Counted from the stretch's first letter, positions 52,659 through 62,521 are shown. The stretch: DNA of 64,000 nt from Streptomyces spectabilis (GCF_008704795.1 NZ_CP023690.1:1178001-1242000), one strand, 5' to 3'. Notes: generated by a model not told the origin, from the sequence alone. Made by a program: numbers and translations.

Positions 52659-53666
52659 TCAGGGGACCCGGCGGGCGCTCCGGTGTGTCGGGCCGTGGCC
52701 GCCCACGCAGTGCGGGGCGGCGGAGGCGGGCGGCGCCGCTCCGGCGGCCGGGTCCTCGTGGTCGATCTGGAGCGTGGTGTGCGTGAGTCCGTACGCGTCG
52801 GCGAGGCGCTTGTCCAGGTCGCGCCGCACGGCGTGGCAGTCGCCGCCGGGGTGGACGAGGACGTGGGCCGACAGGGCGGGCTCGCCGGAGGTGATGGTCC
52901 AGATGTGCAGGTCGTGGACCTCCGCCACGGAGGGCATCCCGGCCAGCTCGTGCCCGATCGCGTCCGGGTCGAGGCCCGCGGGCGCCGCTTCGAGCAGGAT
53001 GCGGCCGGAGTCGCGGAGCAGCCCGCAGCCCGCCTTGACCATCAGGACGACGACGAAGAGCGTGGCGATGGTGTCGGCGCGCGCGAAGCCCGTGGTCATG
53101 ACGATGACGCCCGCGACGGCGGTGCCGATGAAGGCGTACAGGTCGTTCAGGATGTGCTGGTACGCGCCCTCGACGTTCAGCGAGGCGCGGTTGGCCTTGG
53201 ACAGGCACCAGGTCGCGGCCAGGTTGACGGCAACGCCGCAGAGCGCGGTGACGAGCACCATCCAGCCGGTGACCTCCGGCGGGTGCAGCAGCCGCCGCAC
53301 GGCCTCGAAGCCGAGCCACGCGGCGGCGAGCAGCAGCGTGAGCCCGTTGGCCTGGGCGGAGAGTATCTCCGCCCGCTTGAGGCCGAAGGTGTACGTGCCC
53401 TTGGCGGGCCGCGCGGCGAGCCGCATCGCGACGAGCGCGAGCACGATGGAGAAGGCGTCCGTGAGCATGTGGACGGCATCGGAAATCAGCGCGAGGGAAC
53501 CGGCCATGAAAGCGATGACCGTCTCGACGGCAATGAAAACGCCAATCAATACGAGTGCGAGCGAAAGCCATCGCCGGTCGGCGTCCGCGGAGACGCCGTG
53601 GCTGTGCCCGGAGTGGCCTCCGTCCTGGTGTTCGTGCCCGTGCTGATGCGGGTGAGCGTGCCCCAC
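52659..53666 (-). CDS. Cation diffusion facilitator metal transporter
   Basis: A 335-residue CDF exporter, ZitB/CzcD type, for zinc or similar divalent metals. A His-rich N-terminus (HAHPHQHGHEHQ... HSGHSHG) precedes six helices. The metal-binding HxxxD pairs are HMLTD in helix 2 and HILND in helix 5. A C-terminal metal-binding domain follows (VHDLHIWTITSGEPALSAHVLV). GTG 53666 was selected because GGGGGA lies 7 bases upstream. Codons for the first two helices (about 53455-53600) are unusually A/T-ending compared with the rest. Confidence 0.9.
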   Translation of the reverse strand: MGHAHPHQHGHEHQDGGHSGHSHGVSADADRRWLSLALVLIGVFIAVETVIAFMAGSLALISDAVHMLTDAFSIVLALVAMRLAARPAKGTYTFGLKRAEILSAQANGLTLLLAAAWLGFEAVRRLLHPPEVTGWMVLVTALCGVAVNLAATWCLSKANRASLNVEGAYQHILNDLYAFIGTAVAGVIVMTTGFARADTIATLFVVVLMVKAGCGLLRDSGRILLEAAPAGLDPDAIGHELAGMPSVAEVHDLHIWTITSGEPALSAHVLVHPGGDCHAVRRDLDKRLADAYGLTHTTLQIDHEDPAAGAAPPASAAPHCVGGHGPTHRSARRVP

Positions 53667-53890
53667 GGAGTTTCCCCCCACGTGTGCCGACGGCGGCTGA
53701 CGCACGGGAGTCAATCGCAATTCGGCGACCACCGCAAAGGCTGCATCGGTGACCGTTTTCACTGCCGATTGGGACCCGGACGCAGCGGCGCCGCACACCT
53801 GGAAATGCCTTCAGAGATCGGCTGAATTCACTCCGTTTGAACTCGGCTCGGACCCGACTTGGAGCCGACATGGCCCCGACGGCCGGCGGC

Positions 53891-54385
53891 TCACGCCTCG
53901 AGGTACCACCGCTGGCTGCCGATGGCGCCGTTGCACGTCCAGATCTGTACGTCGTGCCCGCGGCCGGCGCCGCCACGGCCGTCGAGGCACAGGTCCGGCC
54001 GCAGGTCGCTCACGAGGCTGCCGCTCCGGTAGGTCCAGCGCTGGCCCGCGCCGCCGTTGCAGTTCCAGATCTGGACGTCCTGGCCGGGCGTGGCCACCCC
54101 GCCCCGCACGTCGAGGCAGAGGTCGGGCCGCAGGTCGCTGACGATGCTGGTGCCGCGCCATGACCAGCGCTGGCCCGCGCCGCCGTGACAGTCCCAGACC
54201 TGCACGTCCTGACCCGGCGCCGAGACCCCGCCCCGCACGTCCAGGCACTTCCAGCTCTCGTAGGCGGTGATCCTGAACTTGGCGTCGGCCCGGGCGGGAG
54301 CGGCCGCCAGGAGTCCTGCGGTCAGGGCGGCGACGAGGCCGGTCACGGCCATCGTGGTGCGCGTACGACGGTTGGCCTTGCGCAT
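53891..54385 (-). CDS. Secreted ricin-type beta-trefoil lectin
   Basis: A 164-residue exported lectin. The signal peptide (TTMAVTGLVAALTAGLLAAAPARA) is cleaved near residue 33. Three tandem repeats follow, each with CLDVRGG (or CLDGRGG), GQDVQIW-like and QRW elements: QRWSW, QRWTY and QRWYL, the QxW motifs of the beta-trefoil. No catalytic domain is attached, so it is a standalone carbohydrate binder. GGGAG lies 4-5 bases from the ATG. Confidence 0.9.
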   Translation of the reverse strand: MRKANRRTRTTMAVTGLVAALTAGLLAAAPARADAKFRITAYESWKCLDVRGGVSAPGQDVQVWDCHGGAGQRWSWRGTSIVSDLRPDLCLDVRGGVATPGQDVQIWNCNGGAGQRWTYRSGSLVSDLRPDLCLDGRGGAGRGHDVQIWTCNGAIGSQRWYLEA

Positions 54386-54555
54386 GGTTCTCCCATTCCT
54401 CGGGTTCCTCGGGCGGATTCCGCATCCGAGAATGACGGGGAACCGTGGAACAGGAAAGGGCCGTTCCGGTGAGCGGAACCGACACGGGTGTGAACCGTTC
54501 CCCCTGTCCGGCCCGAGCTATGGGCGGCGGAAATCCAGCGGCAAGAACGAGGCGT

Positions 54556-55167
54556 CTATTTCCCCGATTCCCCCCTTCCGCACGGAGGTTCTCCCGGGCC
54601 GGTGCCCTGCCCCGGGAACACGTAAAGGACCTGCGGCTCCCCCCAGGCCACGAAGTGGTCGTCGGCGGTGGCGCCGAGGGTGTCGAGGAGGCGGCGCGAG
54701 CGGGTGTTGGCGCGCTGGGTGACGGCGACGACGCCGGGGATGGCGGAACGCATCGCCTCCCGGGCCCAGCCGACGACGGCGTGGACCGCCTCGCGGGCGT
54801 AGCCGTGGCCCCAGTGCTCGGGCAGGAGCTGGTAGGAGACCTCGGTGCGGCCGTCGTGCCCGTCGGCCTCGGCCACGACGAGGCCGAGGACCTCGCCGTC
54901 GTGCCGTACCACGGTGAACGCCCCGGGCACGCCCACGCAGTGCCGCTCGCGCGCCCGGACGACGTCGGCGGGCACGGGGCCGCCGAGGTGCCGTCTGACC
55001 TGTGGGTCCGTCCACAGCCGGACGGCGTGCGGCACGTCAGGGCGCGCGACCGGGCGCAGGGTCAGGCGCTCGGTGGCGAGCGTCGTCGGCCAGTCGCGCA
55101 CCGGCTGTCCCGGAGCCTCGGCCGGTGCTGTGGATCTTTCCGCTGTCGTGCCCCCATCGGATGTCAT
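54556..55167 (-). CDS. GNAT-family N-acetyltransferase
   Basis: A 203-residue acetyltransferase of the RimJ/RimL type. LATERLTLRPVARPDVPHAVRLW is the typical beginning, LLPEHWGHGYAREAVHAVVGWA is motif A and VTQRANTRSRRLLDTLGA is motif B. The start is uncertain because no ribosome site is visible before ATG 55167; the first ~25 residues look non-conserved. The acceptor is unknown. It is downstream of the TPR regulator gene by 31 bases and possibly co-transcribed. Confidence 0.85.
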   Translation of the reverse strand: MTSDGGTTAERSTAPAEAPGQPVRDWPTTLATERLTLRPVARPDVPHAVRLWTDPQVRRHLGGPVPADVVRARERHCVGVPGAFTVVRHDGEVLGLVVAEADGHDGRTEVSYQLLPEHWGHGYAREAVHAVVGWAREAMRSAIPGVVAVTQRANTRSRRLLDTLGATADDHFVAWGEPQVLYVFPGQGTGPGEPPCGRGESGK

Positions 55168-55198
55168 GGCCCAATCGAAGCAGAGCCAAGATCGTGGT

Positions 55199-56590
55199 TC
55201 ACAGGGGCGGGGTCGCGGGGGCCGGGCCCAGGGTCGTCGTACCGGGGGCGGCCCGGTGGCCGAGGCCCGTGCGGTAGGCGTCGAGGGCGGCTTCGACGCG
55301 CCCGGTGCGCCGCAGCAGGTCGCCGAGGAGCCGGCACAGGTCGGCGAGGTCCCCGGCCGCGCTGGAGCGCTCCAGGAGGGACAGGGCCGCGCAGTAGTGC
55401 TCCTCCGCGGACTCGGTGTCGCCGCGCTCCTCCGCGATCAGGCCGAGCAGGCGGTGCGCGCCGCCCGCGTGCACGGCGCCGCGCTCGGCGCCGAGCGGTC
55501 CGGTGCCGGCGCCGTCCGCGCCGGAGGTGAGCAGCGGCCGCAGGAGCGCCTCCGCCTCGGCCGTCTTGCCGCGCCGCCTGAGCACGTCGGCGAGCTCGAC
55601 CTCGACCTGCTCGGTGAAGAGCGCGGCCCGCTTGGATGCCAGCATGTCCCGGGCCGTGCGCAACTCGCTCTCGGCGCCCTCCAGATCGCCGTCCTGCGCG
55701 TGGACGTAGCCGCGCATCCAGTGGCAGTGGGCGAGTTCGGTGCGGATGTGCAGCTGCCGGTAGAGCTCCTGCGCCTTGGCGAGGGACGCGTCGGCCTCGG
55801 CGGTGCGGCCCTCGGCGATGAGCGTGCGGGCGACGCCGCGGTGCATGTGGGCGACGAGCGCGGGGTCGCTGACGCGCGGGGCGAGGGCGAGGGCCAGTTC
55901 GGCGGCGTGGGCGGCGCGGGCGTGCGCGCCCATGTCCATGTACGGCGCGATGGACGCCGTGTAGAGGAGCAGCAGCGCGTCGGGGTCGTGCAGGCCCGCC
56001 GCGTCGAGTTCGTCGAGGGTGGTCTCCAGGAGGTAGCAGGCGTACCGCAGTTCGCCGGTGAGCAGGTGCGCGGTGGCGCGGCCGCGGATGGCGGGGACGC
56101 GGCGCGGCAGCGGCTCGTCGGCGAGGAGCCGCTCCACGGCGGCGAAGCAGTCGCGGGCGTCGGTCAGTTCACCGGATTCCAGGAGGCAGTCGCCGAGCCC
56201 CTGGAGCGCGGTCGCCTGTTCGGGCACGAGGCCGTGCGCGACGGCCTCCTCGTGCAGGGCGCGGAAGACGGCGGCGGCGTCCTCGGGCGCGCCGGTGGCG
56301 AGGGCGCGCCGGGCGTCGGTGAGCCGCAGCCGCAGATCGGTGGCGAGCCGGGCGGGCCGCCCGGTGGCCAGCTCCTCGTAGCCGACGCCGAGGCGTCCCG
56401 CGAGGTGTCTGAGGGCCGCTTCGGACGGGCGTACCTTGCCGGACTCCAGGGTGGACACGTACGCGGGCGTGTAGGCCGGTTCGGCCAGCTGCCGCTGGGT
56501 GAGCCCCCGTTCGGTGCGCAGCCGCAGCACGCGGCGGCCGATTTCGGCCGGGTCGTCGAGCCGCGCCCCCTCGGGGCTGTTTTCCGCCAC
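55199..56590 (-). CDS. XRE-type regulator with TPR domain
   Basis: A 463-residue protein. An N-terminal HTH (IGRRVLRLRTERGLTQRQLAEPAYTPAYVSTLESGK) is followed by about 350 residues of tetratricopeptide-like helical repeats (LLESGELTDARDCFAAVERLLA; IAEGRTAEADASLAKAQELYR; AEERGDTESAEEHYCAALSLL). This layout is found in RRNPP-like and other Streptomyces regulators that may bind peptides or small molecules. GTG 56590 was chosen, with GGGGGAGAG directly upstream. It is divergent from the M64 peptidase gene, a possible target. Confidence 0.87.
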   Translation of the reverse strand: MAENSPEGARLDDPAEIGRRVLRLRTERGLTQRQLAEPAYTPAYVSTLESGKVRPSEAALRHLAGRLGVGYEELATGRPARLATDLRLRLTDARRALATGAPEDAAAVFRALHEEAVAHGLVPEQATALQGLGDCLLESGELTDARDCFAAVERLLADEPLPRRVPAIRGRATAHLLTGELRYACYLLETTLDELDAAGLHDPDALLLLYTASIAPYMDMGAHARAAHAAELALALAPRVSDPALVAHMHRGVARTLIAEGRTAEADASLAKAQELYRQLHIRTELAHCHWMRGYVHAQDGDLEGAESELRTARDMLASKRAALFTEQVEVELADVLRRRGKTAEAEALLRPLLTSGADGAGTGPLGAERGAVHAGGAHRLLGLIAEERGDTESAEEHYCAALSLLERSSAAGDLADLCRLLGDLLRRTGRVEAALDAYRTGLGHRAAPGTTTLGPAPATPPL

Positions 56591-56761
56591 CTCTCCCCCT
56601 CCGTGGATCCTCCGTGGGTCCGTGACCTGAGCTAAGTCGATGGACACGGGCGTTGGATAGGGGCCGGACGGGTTTGCCCGGTGGCGTGAACCCACTCTCA
56701 ACTCATGTGCCTCAAGTGAAACTTCACAGACCCATTGCCTCTTCCTTCACGGGCCTCTACG

Positions 56762-56790
56762 TTGAGCGGCGCATTAATTCTACTTAACTC
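56762..56790 (+). promoter_or_regulatory. Candidate promoter of the M64 peptidase gene
   Basis: TTGAGC (56762-56767), a 17-base AT-rich spacer and TAACTC (56785-56790) precede the ATG by 35 bases. CTTAAC occurs twice here (56783-56788 and 56795-56800) and may be a regulator contact. Confidence 0.45.
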
Positions 56791-56825
56791 TCCGCTTAAC
56801 CCGTCGCCTTGAGGAGGCCCCCCAC

Positions 56826-58151
56826 ATGGCCAGCGATATATCTGGCATATCAGCCCACATCAGACGCAAGCGCTTCCGGGTCGCCCTCGCGGCGGGCGCC
56901 ACGCTCGCGGCGACCCTCTCCGCGACGGGGGGCGCGGCCGCCCACCCGGAGCCCTCCGCCACCGGATCCCCGCAGGCGGTCGAGTACTTCGGCAAGGACG
57001 GGCACCCCCGCCACACCGAGGTGCCCGCGCCCGCCCCGCTCAGCGGCCAGGAGCGCGCACGGATCGCGGGCGACGGCGACGTCGTGCCGATCGTGCAGAA
57101 CGGCCCCGTCGGCACCAAGGCCGACGTCGTCTTCATCGGCGACGGCTACACCGCAGCCCAGCAGGAGGACTTCCACGCCGACGTCCGCACCAAGTGGGCG
57201 GAGGTCTCCAAGGTCGAGCCGTACGCCTCGTACAAGAACCTCTTCAACGTCTGGGCGGTGGACGCCCACTCGCGCCAGTCGGGCGTCTCGGGCGACCCGT
57301 CGAGCGACGTCCGCAGGGACACCGCGCTCGGCTCGTACTTCTACTGCGACGACATCGAGCGCCTGCTGTGCGTCGACACCAACAAGGTCGAGTCGTACGC
57401 CCGCAAGGCGGCGGACCCCGACGTGGTGATCGTGCTCGCGAACTCCACGAAGTACGGCGGCGCGGGCTACAACGACATCACCTCGCCCTCCGGCTACGAC
57501 GGCATCGCCACCGGCTCCTCCGACAACGCCAAGTCCTCGCAGGTCGTCGTGCACGAGCTCGGCCACTCGCTCGGCAAGCTCGCGGACGAGTACTGGTACG
57601 ACGAGTACGGCACCTACACGGGCGCCGAGCCCGCCTGGCTGAACAGCAGCAAGCTCACGGCCGCGCAGCTGACCGCGCAGAAGAAGAAGTGGTACCGCTG
57701 GATCGGCCAGGCGTCCCCCGACGGCGGCACCGTCGGCGCCTACGAGGGCGGCAACTACTACCCGCGCGGCCTCTACCGGCCCACCGACAACTCGATCATG
57801 CGCACGCTGGGCCGCGAGTTCAACCTGCCCGGACGCGAGGCGATGATCGCGGGCTTCCACCGCCACGGCTCGGTGGTCACCAGCACGACGCCCACGGACA
57901 GCGAGGTGCGCCGCAAGCAGCGCGTCACCGTCCGGGCGGGCGCCGGCGTCCGGCTGCGGTGGTACGTCGACGGCCGCGCGGCCAAGAAGGTCAAGGACGC
58001 CCGGTCCGTCACGCCGCGCGCCCTGGGCGTGCCCGCCGACGGGCGCCGGCACACGATCTTGGTGCGCGCCAAGGACATGACGAAGGCGGTCCGCGACCCG
58101 GAGCTGCGCAAGCTCCTGACGGGCGAGCTGACCTGGAAGGTCACCCGCTGA
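56826..58151 (+). CDS. Secreted M64-family metallopeptidase
   Basis: A 441-residue exported zinc peptidase. A signal peptide (RRKRFRVALAAGATLAATLSATGGAAA) ends near residue 39. The catalytic domain starts near ADVVFIGDGYTAAQ, typical of M64 (IgA peptidase-like). The zinc site VVHELGHSLGKLADEY fits HEXXHXXGXXXD, with ligands His243, His247 and Asp254 and general base Glu244. SIMRTLGREFNLPGREAM is also typical. A ~90-residue C-terminal beta domain follows. AGGAGG lies 8 bases from the ATG. Confidence 0.92.
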   Translation: MASDISGISAHIRRKRFRVALAAGATLAATLSATGGAAAHPEPSATGSPQAVEYFGKDGHPRHTEVPAPAPLSGQERARIAGDGDVVPIVQNGPVGTKADVVFIGDGYTAAQQEDFHADVRTKWAEVSKVEPYASYKNLFNVWAVDAHSRQSGVSGDPSSDVRRDTALGSYFYCDDIERLLCVDTNKVESYARKAADPDVVIVLANSTKYGGAGYNDITSPSGYDGIATGSSDNAKSSQVVVHELGHSLGKLADEYWYDEYGTYTGAEPAWLNSSKLTAAQLTAQKKKWYRWIGQASPDGGTVGAYEGGNYYPRGLYRPTDNSIMRTLGREFNLPGREAMIAGFHRHGSVVTSTTPTDSEVRRKQRVTVRAGAGVRLRWYVDGRAAKKVKDARSVTPRALGVPADGRRHTILVRAKDMTKAVRDPELRKLLTGELTWKVTR

Positions 58152-58255
58152 GGCGCGGGTCTCGCATGACGGGACCCCGGGCGGGGCAGCCTTCTGGCCG
58201 TCCTGCCCGGGGCGGCCGACGGCCGTCCCGCCCCGTTCACCGGAGGTGCGACGCC

Positions 58256-59464
58256 ATGACCGCCGACGCCCCGCGGCCCCTGCTCACGCAGGCCCGCCGG
58301 TTACTGCCCGACCTCGTCTCGACCCGGCGCGCGCTGCACCGGGCACCGGAGCTCGGTCTGCACCTGCCCCGGACGCAGGCCACGGTCCTCGCGGCCCTGG
58401 CGGAACTGCCCCTGTCGGTCACCACGGGGAAGCGGCTCAGCTCCGTCGTGGCCACCCTCGACGGCGCGCGCCCCGGGCCCACGGTGCTGCTGCGCGGCGA
58501 CATGGACGCGCTGCCCCAACGCGAGGACACCGGCCTGGAGTTCGCGTCCGAGCTGCCGGACGCCATGCACGCCTGCGGGCACGACCTGCACACGGCGATG
58601 CTGATCGGCGCCGCCCGGCTGCTCGCCGCGCGCCGCGACGAGCTGCGCGGGCGCGTGGTGTTCATGTTCCAGCCGGGCGAGGAGGGCGACGGCGGCGCCC
58701 GGCACATGATCGACGAAGGGGTCCTCGGGACCCGTGGCGACGGCGGCGTGGACGCGGCCTTCGCCCTGCACGTCTCCACCCGGCTCGGCTCCGGCACGCT
58801 GCACCTGCGCCCCGGGCCGACGCTCGCCGCCTACGACTCGCTGCACGTGACGGTCCGCGGCCGCGGCGGCCACGCGTCGGCGCCGCACCGCGCCCTCGAC
58901 CCCGTGCCGGTCGCCTGCGAGATCGTGCAGGCCCTGCAGACGATGGTGACGCGCACGGTGCACGTCTTCGACCCCGCCGTGGTCACCGTCGCCAGGATCA
59001 CGGCGGGCACCACCACCAACATCATCCCGGAGACCGCCGAACTCCACGGCACCCTCCGCACGTTGACCCCCGGCACGCGGCGGCTGCTGCGGGAGAACGT
59101 GGCCCGCGTCGCGCACCACGTCGCGGCCGCGCACGGCGCGACGGCCGAGGTGGAGCTGCCGGAGGGCTATCCGCCCGTCGTCAACGACCCGGACCGCACC
59201 GCGGCCGCGAAGGCCGCCGCGGCCGCGCTGCTCGGTCCGGACCGCGTCCACGACCTGGCCGAGCCCGTCATGGGCGCGGAGGACTTCTCGTACGTCCTCG
59301 AACGGGTCCCCGGCACCATGGCCTTCCTGGGCGCCTGCCCACCGGGGGCGTCGCCCGACGAGGCACCCGACATCCACTCCAACCGCGTCGTCTTCGACGA
59401 GGACGCCATGGCCGCCGGGTGCGCCGTCCACGCGGCCGTCGCCCTGCGCTTCCTGGGCGACTGA
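58256..59464 (+). CDS. M20-family amidohydrolase
   Basis: A 402-residue dinuclear metallo-hydrolase related to hippurate hydrolase and N-acyl-amino-acid deacylases. It shows LLRGDMDALP, HACGHDLHTAM, QPGEEGDGGARHMIDEGVL and GAEDFSYV; the dimerisation domain is in the middle (GRGGHASAPHRALDPV). It would remove acyl groups from amino acids or related amides in the cytosol. GGAGG lies 9 bases from the ATG. It follows the M64 gene by 104 bases on the same strand. Confidence 0.9.
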   Translation: MTADAPRPLLTQARRLLPDLVSTRRALHRAPELGLHLPRTQATVLAALAELPLSVTTGKRLSSVVATLDGARPGPTVLLRGDMDALPQREDTGLEFASELPDAMHACGHDLHTAMLIGAARLLAARRDELRGRVVFMFQPGEEGDGGARHMIDEGVLGTRGDGGVDAAFALHVSTRLGSGTLHLRPGPTLAAYDSLHVTVRGRGGHASAPHRALDPVPVACEIVQALQTMVTRTVHVFDPAVVTVARITAGTTTNIIPETAELHGTLRTLTPGTRRLLRENVARVAHHVAAAHGATAEVELPEGYPPVVNDPDRTAAAKAAAAALLGPDRVHDLAEPVMGAEDFSYVLERVPGTMAFLGACPPGASPDEAPDIHSNRVVFDEDAMAAGCAVHAAVALRFLGD

Positions 59465-59506
59465 CCGCGCGGACGTCCCGGACCGCCGACGGCCGCGGGG
59501 GGGCTG

Positions 59507-61867
59507 TCAGACCACCGCGCCGGTGCCGCGCTCGCGGCGCCGCGCCTCCAGCGGGCTGCGCGGACGAGGACCTTCCGACGGGCGTGCCGGGCGCCGCGGC
59601 GCCGGGCTCCGCCGCTCCAGGAGGACAGCGGCGGGCACCGCCACGGACACCGTCGACACCATGCCGAGGACGACGCCCGCGATCAGCGCGAGGGAGAAGT
59701 CCGCGAGCGAGTCGCCGCCGAGGACGGCGAGGGCGGCCAGGACGAACAGCGCGCCCATGCCGGTGTTCACGGTCCGCGGCAGGGTCCGGAGCACGGCCTT
59801 GTTCGCGGTGTCCGCCAGGTCGGCCCGCGGGTCGCGGCGCCGCGCCTCGCGGACGCGGTCGAAGACGACCACCGTGTCGTTGACGGAGTACCCGATGACC
59901 GTCAGGACGGCCGCGAGGAAGACGCTGTCCACGGTCTTGCCGAGCCAGGCGAACAGGCCGACCACCAGGAGCACGTCGTGGACCATCGCGGCGACGGCGG
60001 CCGTCGCGAACGTCCACCGGAACCGTACGCTCAGATAGATCAGCTGGGCGGCGACCGCGATGCCGAGCGCCACCAGGGCCTTCTGTCGCAGCTCGGCGCC
60101 GATGCTCGGGCCGATGCGCTCGTCGCGCTCGACGGTCACCTCGCCGCCGGGGCCCGCCAGGGCCTCCTGGATGCGCCGCTGTTCGCCGTCGCCGAGGTCC
60201 CCGGTGCGTACCGTGATGTCGTCCTCGCCGGACTCCTGCACGACCGCGCGCGGGAAGCCCGCGTCCGCGACGGCCTCGCGGGCCGTGTCGGCGTCCAGTT
60301 GCTTGCTGGTGCTGTACTCGACGAGGCGTCCGCCCGTGAACTCCACGCCCAGGTCGAGCCCGCGCACCACGATCCCCGCGACCGCCACGGCCACCAGGAG
60401 CGCACTGGCGCCGAGCCAGCGGCCCCGGTGCCGCACCAGCCGGGGGTTGCGCCGGGCGAGCAGGGTGCGGACGCGGCCGGTGGTGGCCAGGCCCGTGAGC
60501 CGCGGCCGGGCGCGGACGGAGCGACGCCGCACGGCCACGTCGGCGAGCGCCCGCGTCACGACGAAGGACGCCACCATCGACACCAGGACGCCGATCGACA
60601 GGGTCACGCCGAAGCCCTTGACCGGGCCCGTGGCGAAGAAGAACAGCAGTCCGGCGGCGAGCAGCGTCGTGACGTTCGAGTCGACGACCGCGCTCCAGGC
60701 CTTGGTGAAGCCGGTGTGCAGGGCCTTGGCCATGCTGCGCGGGGTCCCGGAGGCGCGCGGCTCGCGGTCGGGAAGCTGCGCGCGAGGGCCGAGATACTCC
60801 TCCCGCGCGCGTTCGAAGACCAGCACGTTGGCGTCCACCGCCATGCCGATGGCCAGCACGAACCCGGCGAGCCCGGGCAGCGTGAGGGTGGCCCCCACCG
60901 CCAGGAGCGCGGCGTACGACATGAGTCCGTACAGGGCGAGCGCGACGGTGGCGAGGGCGCCGAGCAGCCGGTAGACCACGATGATGAACAGGCCGGTCAG
61001 GGCGAGGCCGATGAGCGCGGCCTGGATGCTCGCGTCGATGGCGGCGGCGCCGAGCGTCGGGCCGACGGTGCGCTGCTCGACCACGTCGACGGGCACCGGC
61101 AGGGCGCCGCCCTTGACGAGGGCGGCCAGGTCGCGGGCCTCGCCCTCGTCGAAGCCGCCGGTGATCTGGGTGCTGCCGCCGGTGATGCCGCTGCCGCAGC
61201 GGACGTCGGCGTTGACGCCCGGTGCCGAGATGACCTTGCCGTCGAGGACGATGGCGACGCGGCGCTGCGGGGCGTCCTGCGGCGCGCAGGCCGCGTCGCC
61301 GGTGACGCGGGCCCAGTCGGCGGTCGCCTTCGAGCGGAAGTCGAGGGTGACGTACCAGCCGTTGAGGGTCTGCTGGTCCAGGACCGCGTCGGCGTCCTTC
61401 ACGCCGTCGCCCGTCAGCGCGGTCGGGCCGAGCTGCAGTCGGCCGCCGGGCCTGTCGGGGTCGGGCAGGGTGCGGGAGCCGTCGGCGGCGGGCTTCGCCC
61501 GGCCGGGCTCGTCCGTCGCGCCCGTCACCGGGTGCACGGTGAGCTGCGCGGTGCGGCCGATCACCTCGGCGGCCTCGCGCGGGTCGCGTACGCCGGGCAG
61601 TTCGACGACGATCCGCTTGGCGCCCGCCTGGGCGAGGCTCGGCTCGGACACGCCGAGGGCGTCGACGCGCTGGCGCAGCACCTCGACGGCCCTGCGGGTC
61701 GCGGCCTCGTCGGCCTTGACGGTGGGTGAGTCCTTGGTCTCCAGGACGATCTGGGTGCCGCCTCTCAGATCGAGGCCGAGGCGGGGTGACTGGGTGAGGG
61801 CGAGGAACAGCGAGGCGGCGACGGCGGCTAGCGCGACGATCGCCCGCCACAGGGGTGCGCGAGGCAT
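59507..61867 (-). CDS. secDF: Fused protein translocase subunit SecD-SecF
   Basis: A 786-residue membrane protein, part of the Sec export motor. The SecD half has LGLDLRGGTQIVLET near residue 30, a periplasmic domain with VVELPGVRDPREA and about six helices (NVLVFERAREE loop). The SecF half starts near residue 490 with LDLGVEFTGGRLVEYS and ends with YSVNDTVVVFDRVREARRR, the SecF signature. Streptomyces normally encode separate secD and secF near yajC, so a fused copy is probably an additional paralogue. GGAG lies 7 bases from the ATG at 61867. Confidence 0.92.
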   Translation of the reverse strand: MPRAPLWRAIVALAAVAASLFLALTQSPRLGLDLRGGTQIVLETKDSPTVKADEAATRRAVEVLRQRVDALGVSEPSLAQAGAKRIVVELPGVRDPREAAEVIGRTAQLTVHPVTGATDEPGRAKPAADGSRTLPDPDRPGGRLQLGPTALTGDGVKDADAVLDQQTLNGWYVTLDFRSKATADWARVTGDAACAPQDAPQRRVAIVLDGKVISAPGVNADVRCGSGITGGSTQITGGFDEGEARDLAALVKGGALPVPVDVVEQRTVGPTLGAAAIDASIQAALIGLALTGLFIIVVYRLLGALATVALALYGLMSYAALLAVGATLTLPGLAGFVLAIGMAVDANVLVFERAREEYLGPRAQLPDREPRASGTPRSMAKALHTGFTKAWSAVVDSNVTTLLAAGLLFFFATGPVKGFGVTLSIGVLVSMVASFVVTRALADVAVRRRSVRARPRLTGLATTGRVRTLLARRNPRLVRHRGRWLGASALLVAVAVAGIVVRGLDLGVEFTGGRLVEYSTSKQLDADTAREAVADAGFPRAVVQESGEDDITVRTGDLGDGEQRRIQEALAGPGGEVTVERDERIGPSIGAELRQKALVALGIAVAAQLIYLSVRFRWTFATAAVAAMVHDVLLVVGLFAWLGKTVDSVFLAAVLTVIGYSVNDTVVVFDRVREARRRDPRADLADTANKAVLRTLPRTVNTGMGALFVLAALAVLGGDSLADFSLALIAGVVLGMVSTVSVAVPAAVLLERRSPAPRRPARPSEGPRPRSPLEARRRERGTGAVV

Positions 61868-61940
61868 GGGTGTACTCCACATCCACGATGAGGGCATGAC
61901 GAAGCGGGACGGCGCGGCGGCCGGGCGCGCGAAGCGCCCG

Positions 61941-62366
61941 TCAGGCGACGTCCTGAACGGTGTCGTTGCTGCTCATCCGTGGCGGTGGGCCGCGGGGCCG
62001 GGGCCCGGTGTCGGCGTGCTGCCGGGTCCAGGCCGGGCCGGGCGGGTGCGCGACGGGTCCGCCGGCGGACCGGTGCGGCGCCCGGTCGGCGGCCGTGGTG
62101 CCGGGGTACGGCGGGTGCGGAATGTGCCCGTGGTGCGGGTGCGCGGCCGTCGCGTGGACGACGCGCGGGAGGTCGGGGGCGCGGGGGCCCGCCCTGTCGC
62201 TGTGGGCGGTGTCCCCGCCGCCGGTCACGGCCCGCTGCGGCGCGGCCAGGATCTGGCCCACGGGGACGGTCCCCGGGCCGCGCGAGGGCACGGCGAACGC
62301 CAGGACGGCGACGACCACCGACAGAAGCGAGGCGCCAAGCCGGGCGGGCCGGGTGCGGAGCTGCAC
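61941..62366 (-). CDS. Small exported or anchored protein of unknown function
   Basis: A 141-residue protein with a strong AGGAGG site 5 bases before its GTG. The N-terminus (RPARLGASLLSVVVAVLAFAVP) is a signal or anchor helix. The rest is Pro/His/Gly-rich and low complexity (HPHHGHIPHPPYPG), probably disordered outside the membrane and perhaps metal-binding. Its stop is 73 bases upstream of secDF on the same strand. No family recognised. Confidence 0.6.
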   Translation of the reverse strand: MQLRTRPARLGASLLSVVVAVLAFAVPSRGPGTVPVGQILAAPQRAVTGGGDTAHSDRAGPRAPDLPRVVHATAAHPHHGHIPHPPYPGTTAADRAPHRSAGGPVAHPPGPAWTRQHADTGPRPRGPPPRMSSNDTVQDVA

Positions 62367-62521
62367 GCGGACCTCCTGGCCGGGTCGGTGGATCGTCGGG
62401 AGTCAGGGGCCGGGCGGCCGCGTTCGGGGTGCCAACCGCTCAACGCCGGGGCGAGCGGGCAGGTTCCCGACCGCGCCGTACGGACCCGGCCGAGAGGCGC
62501 GCCCTGCTCACCGGGCCCCGG

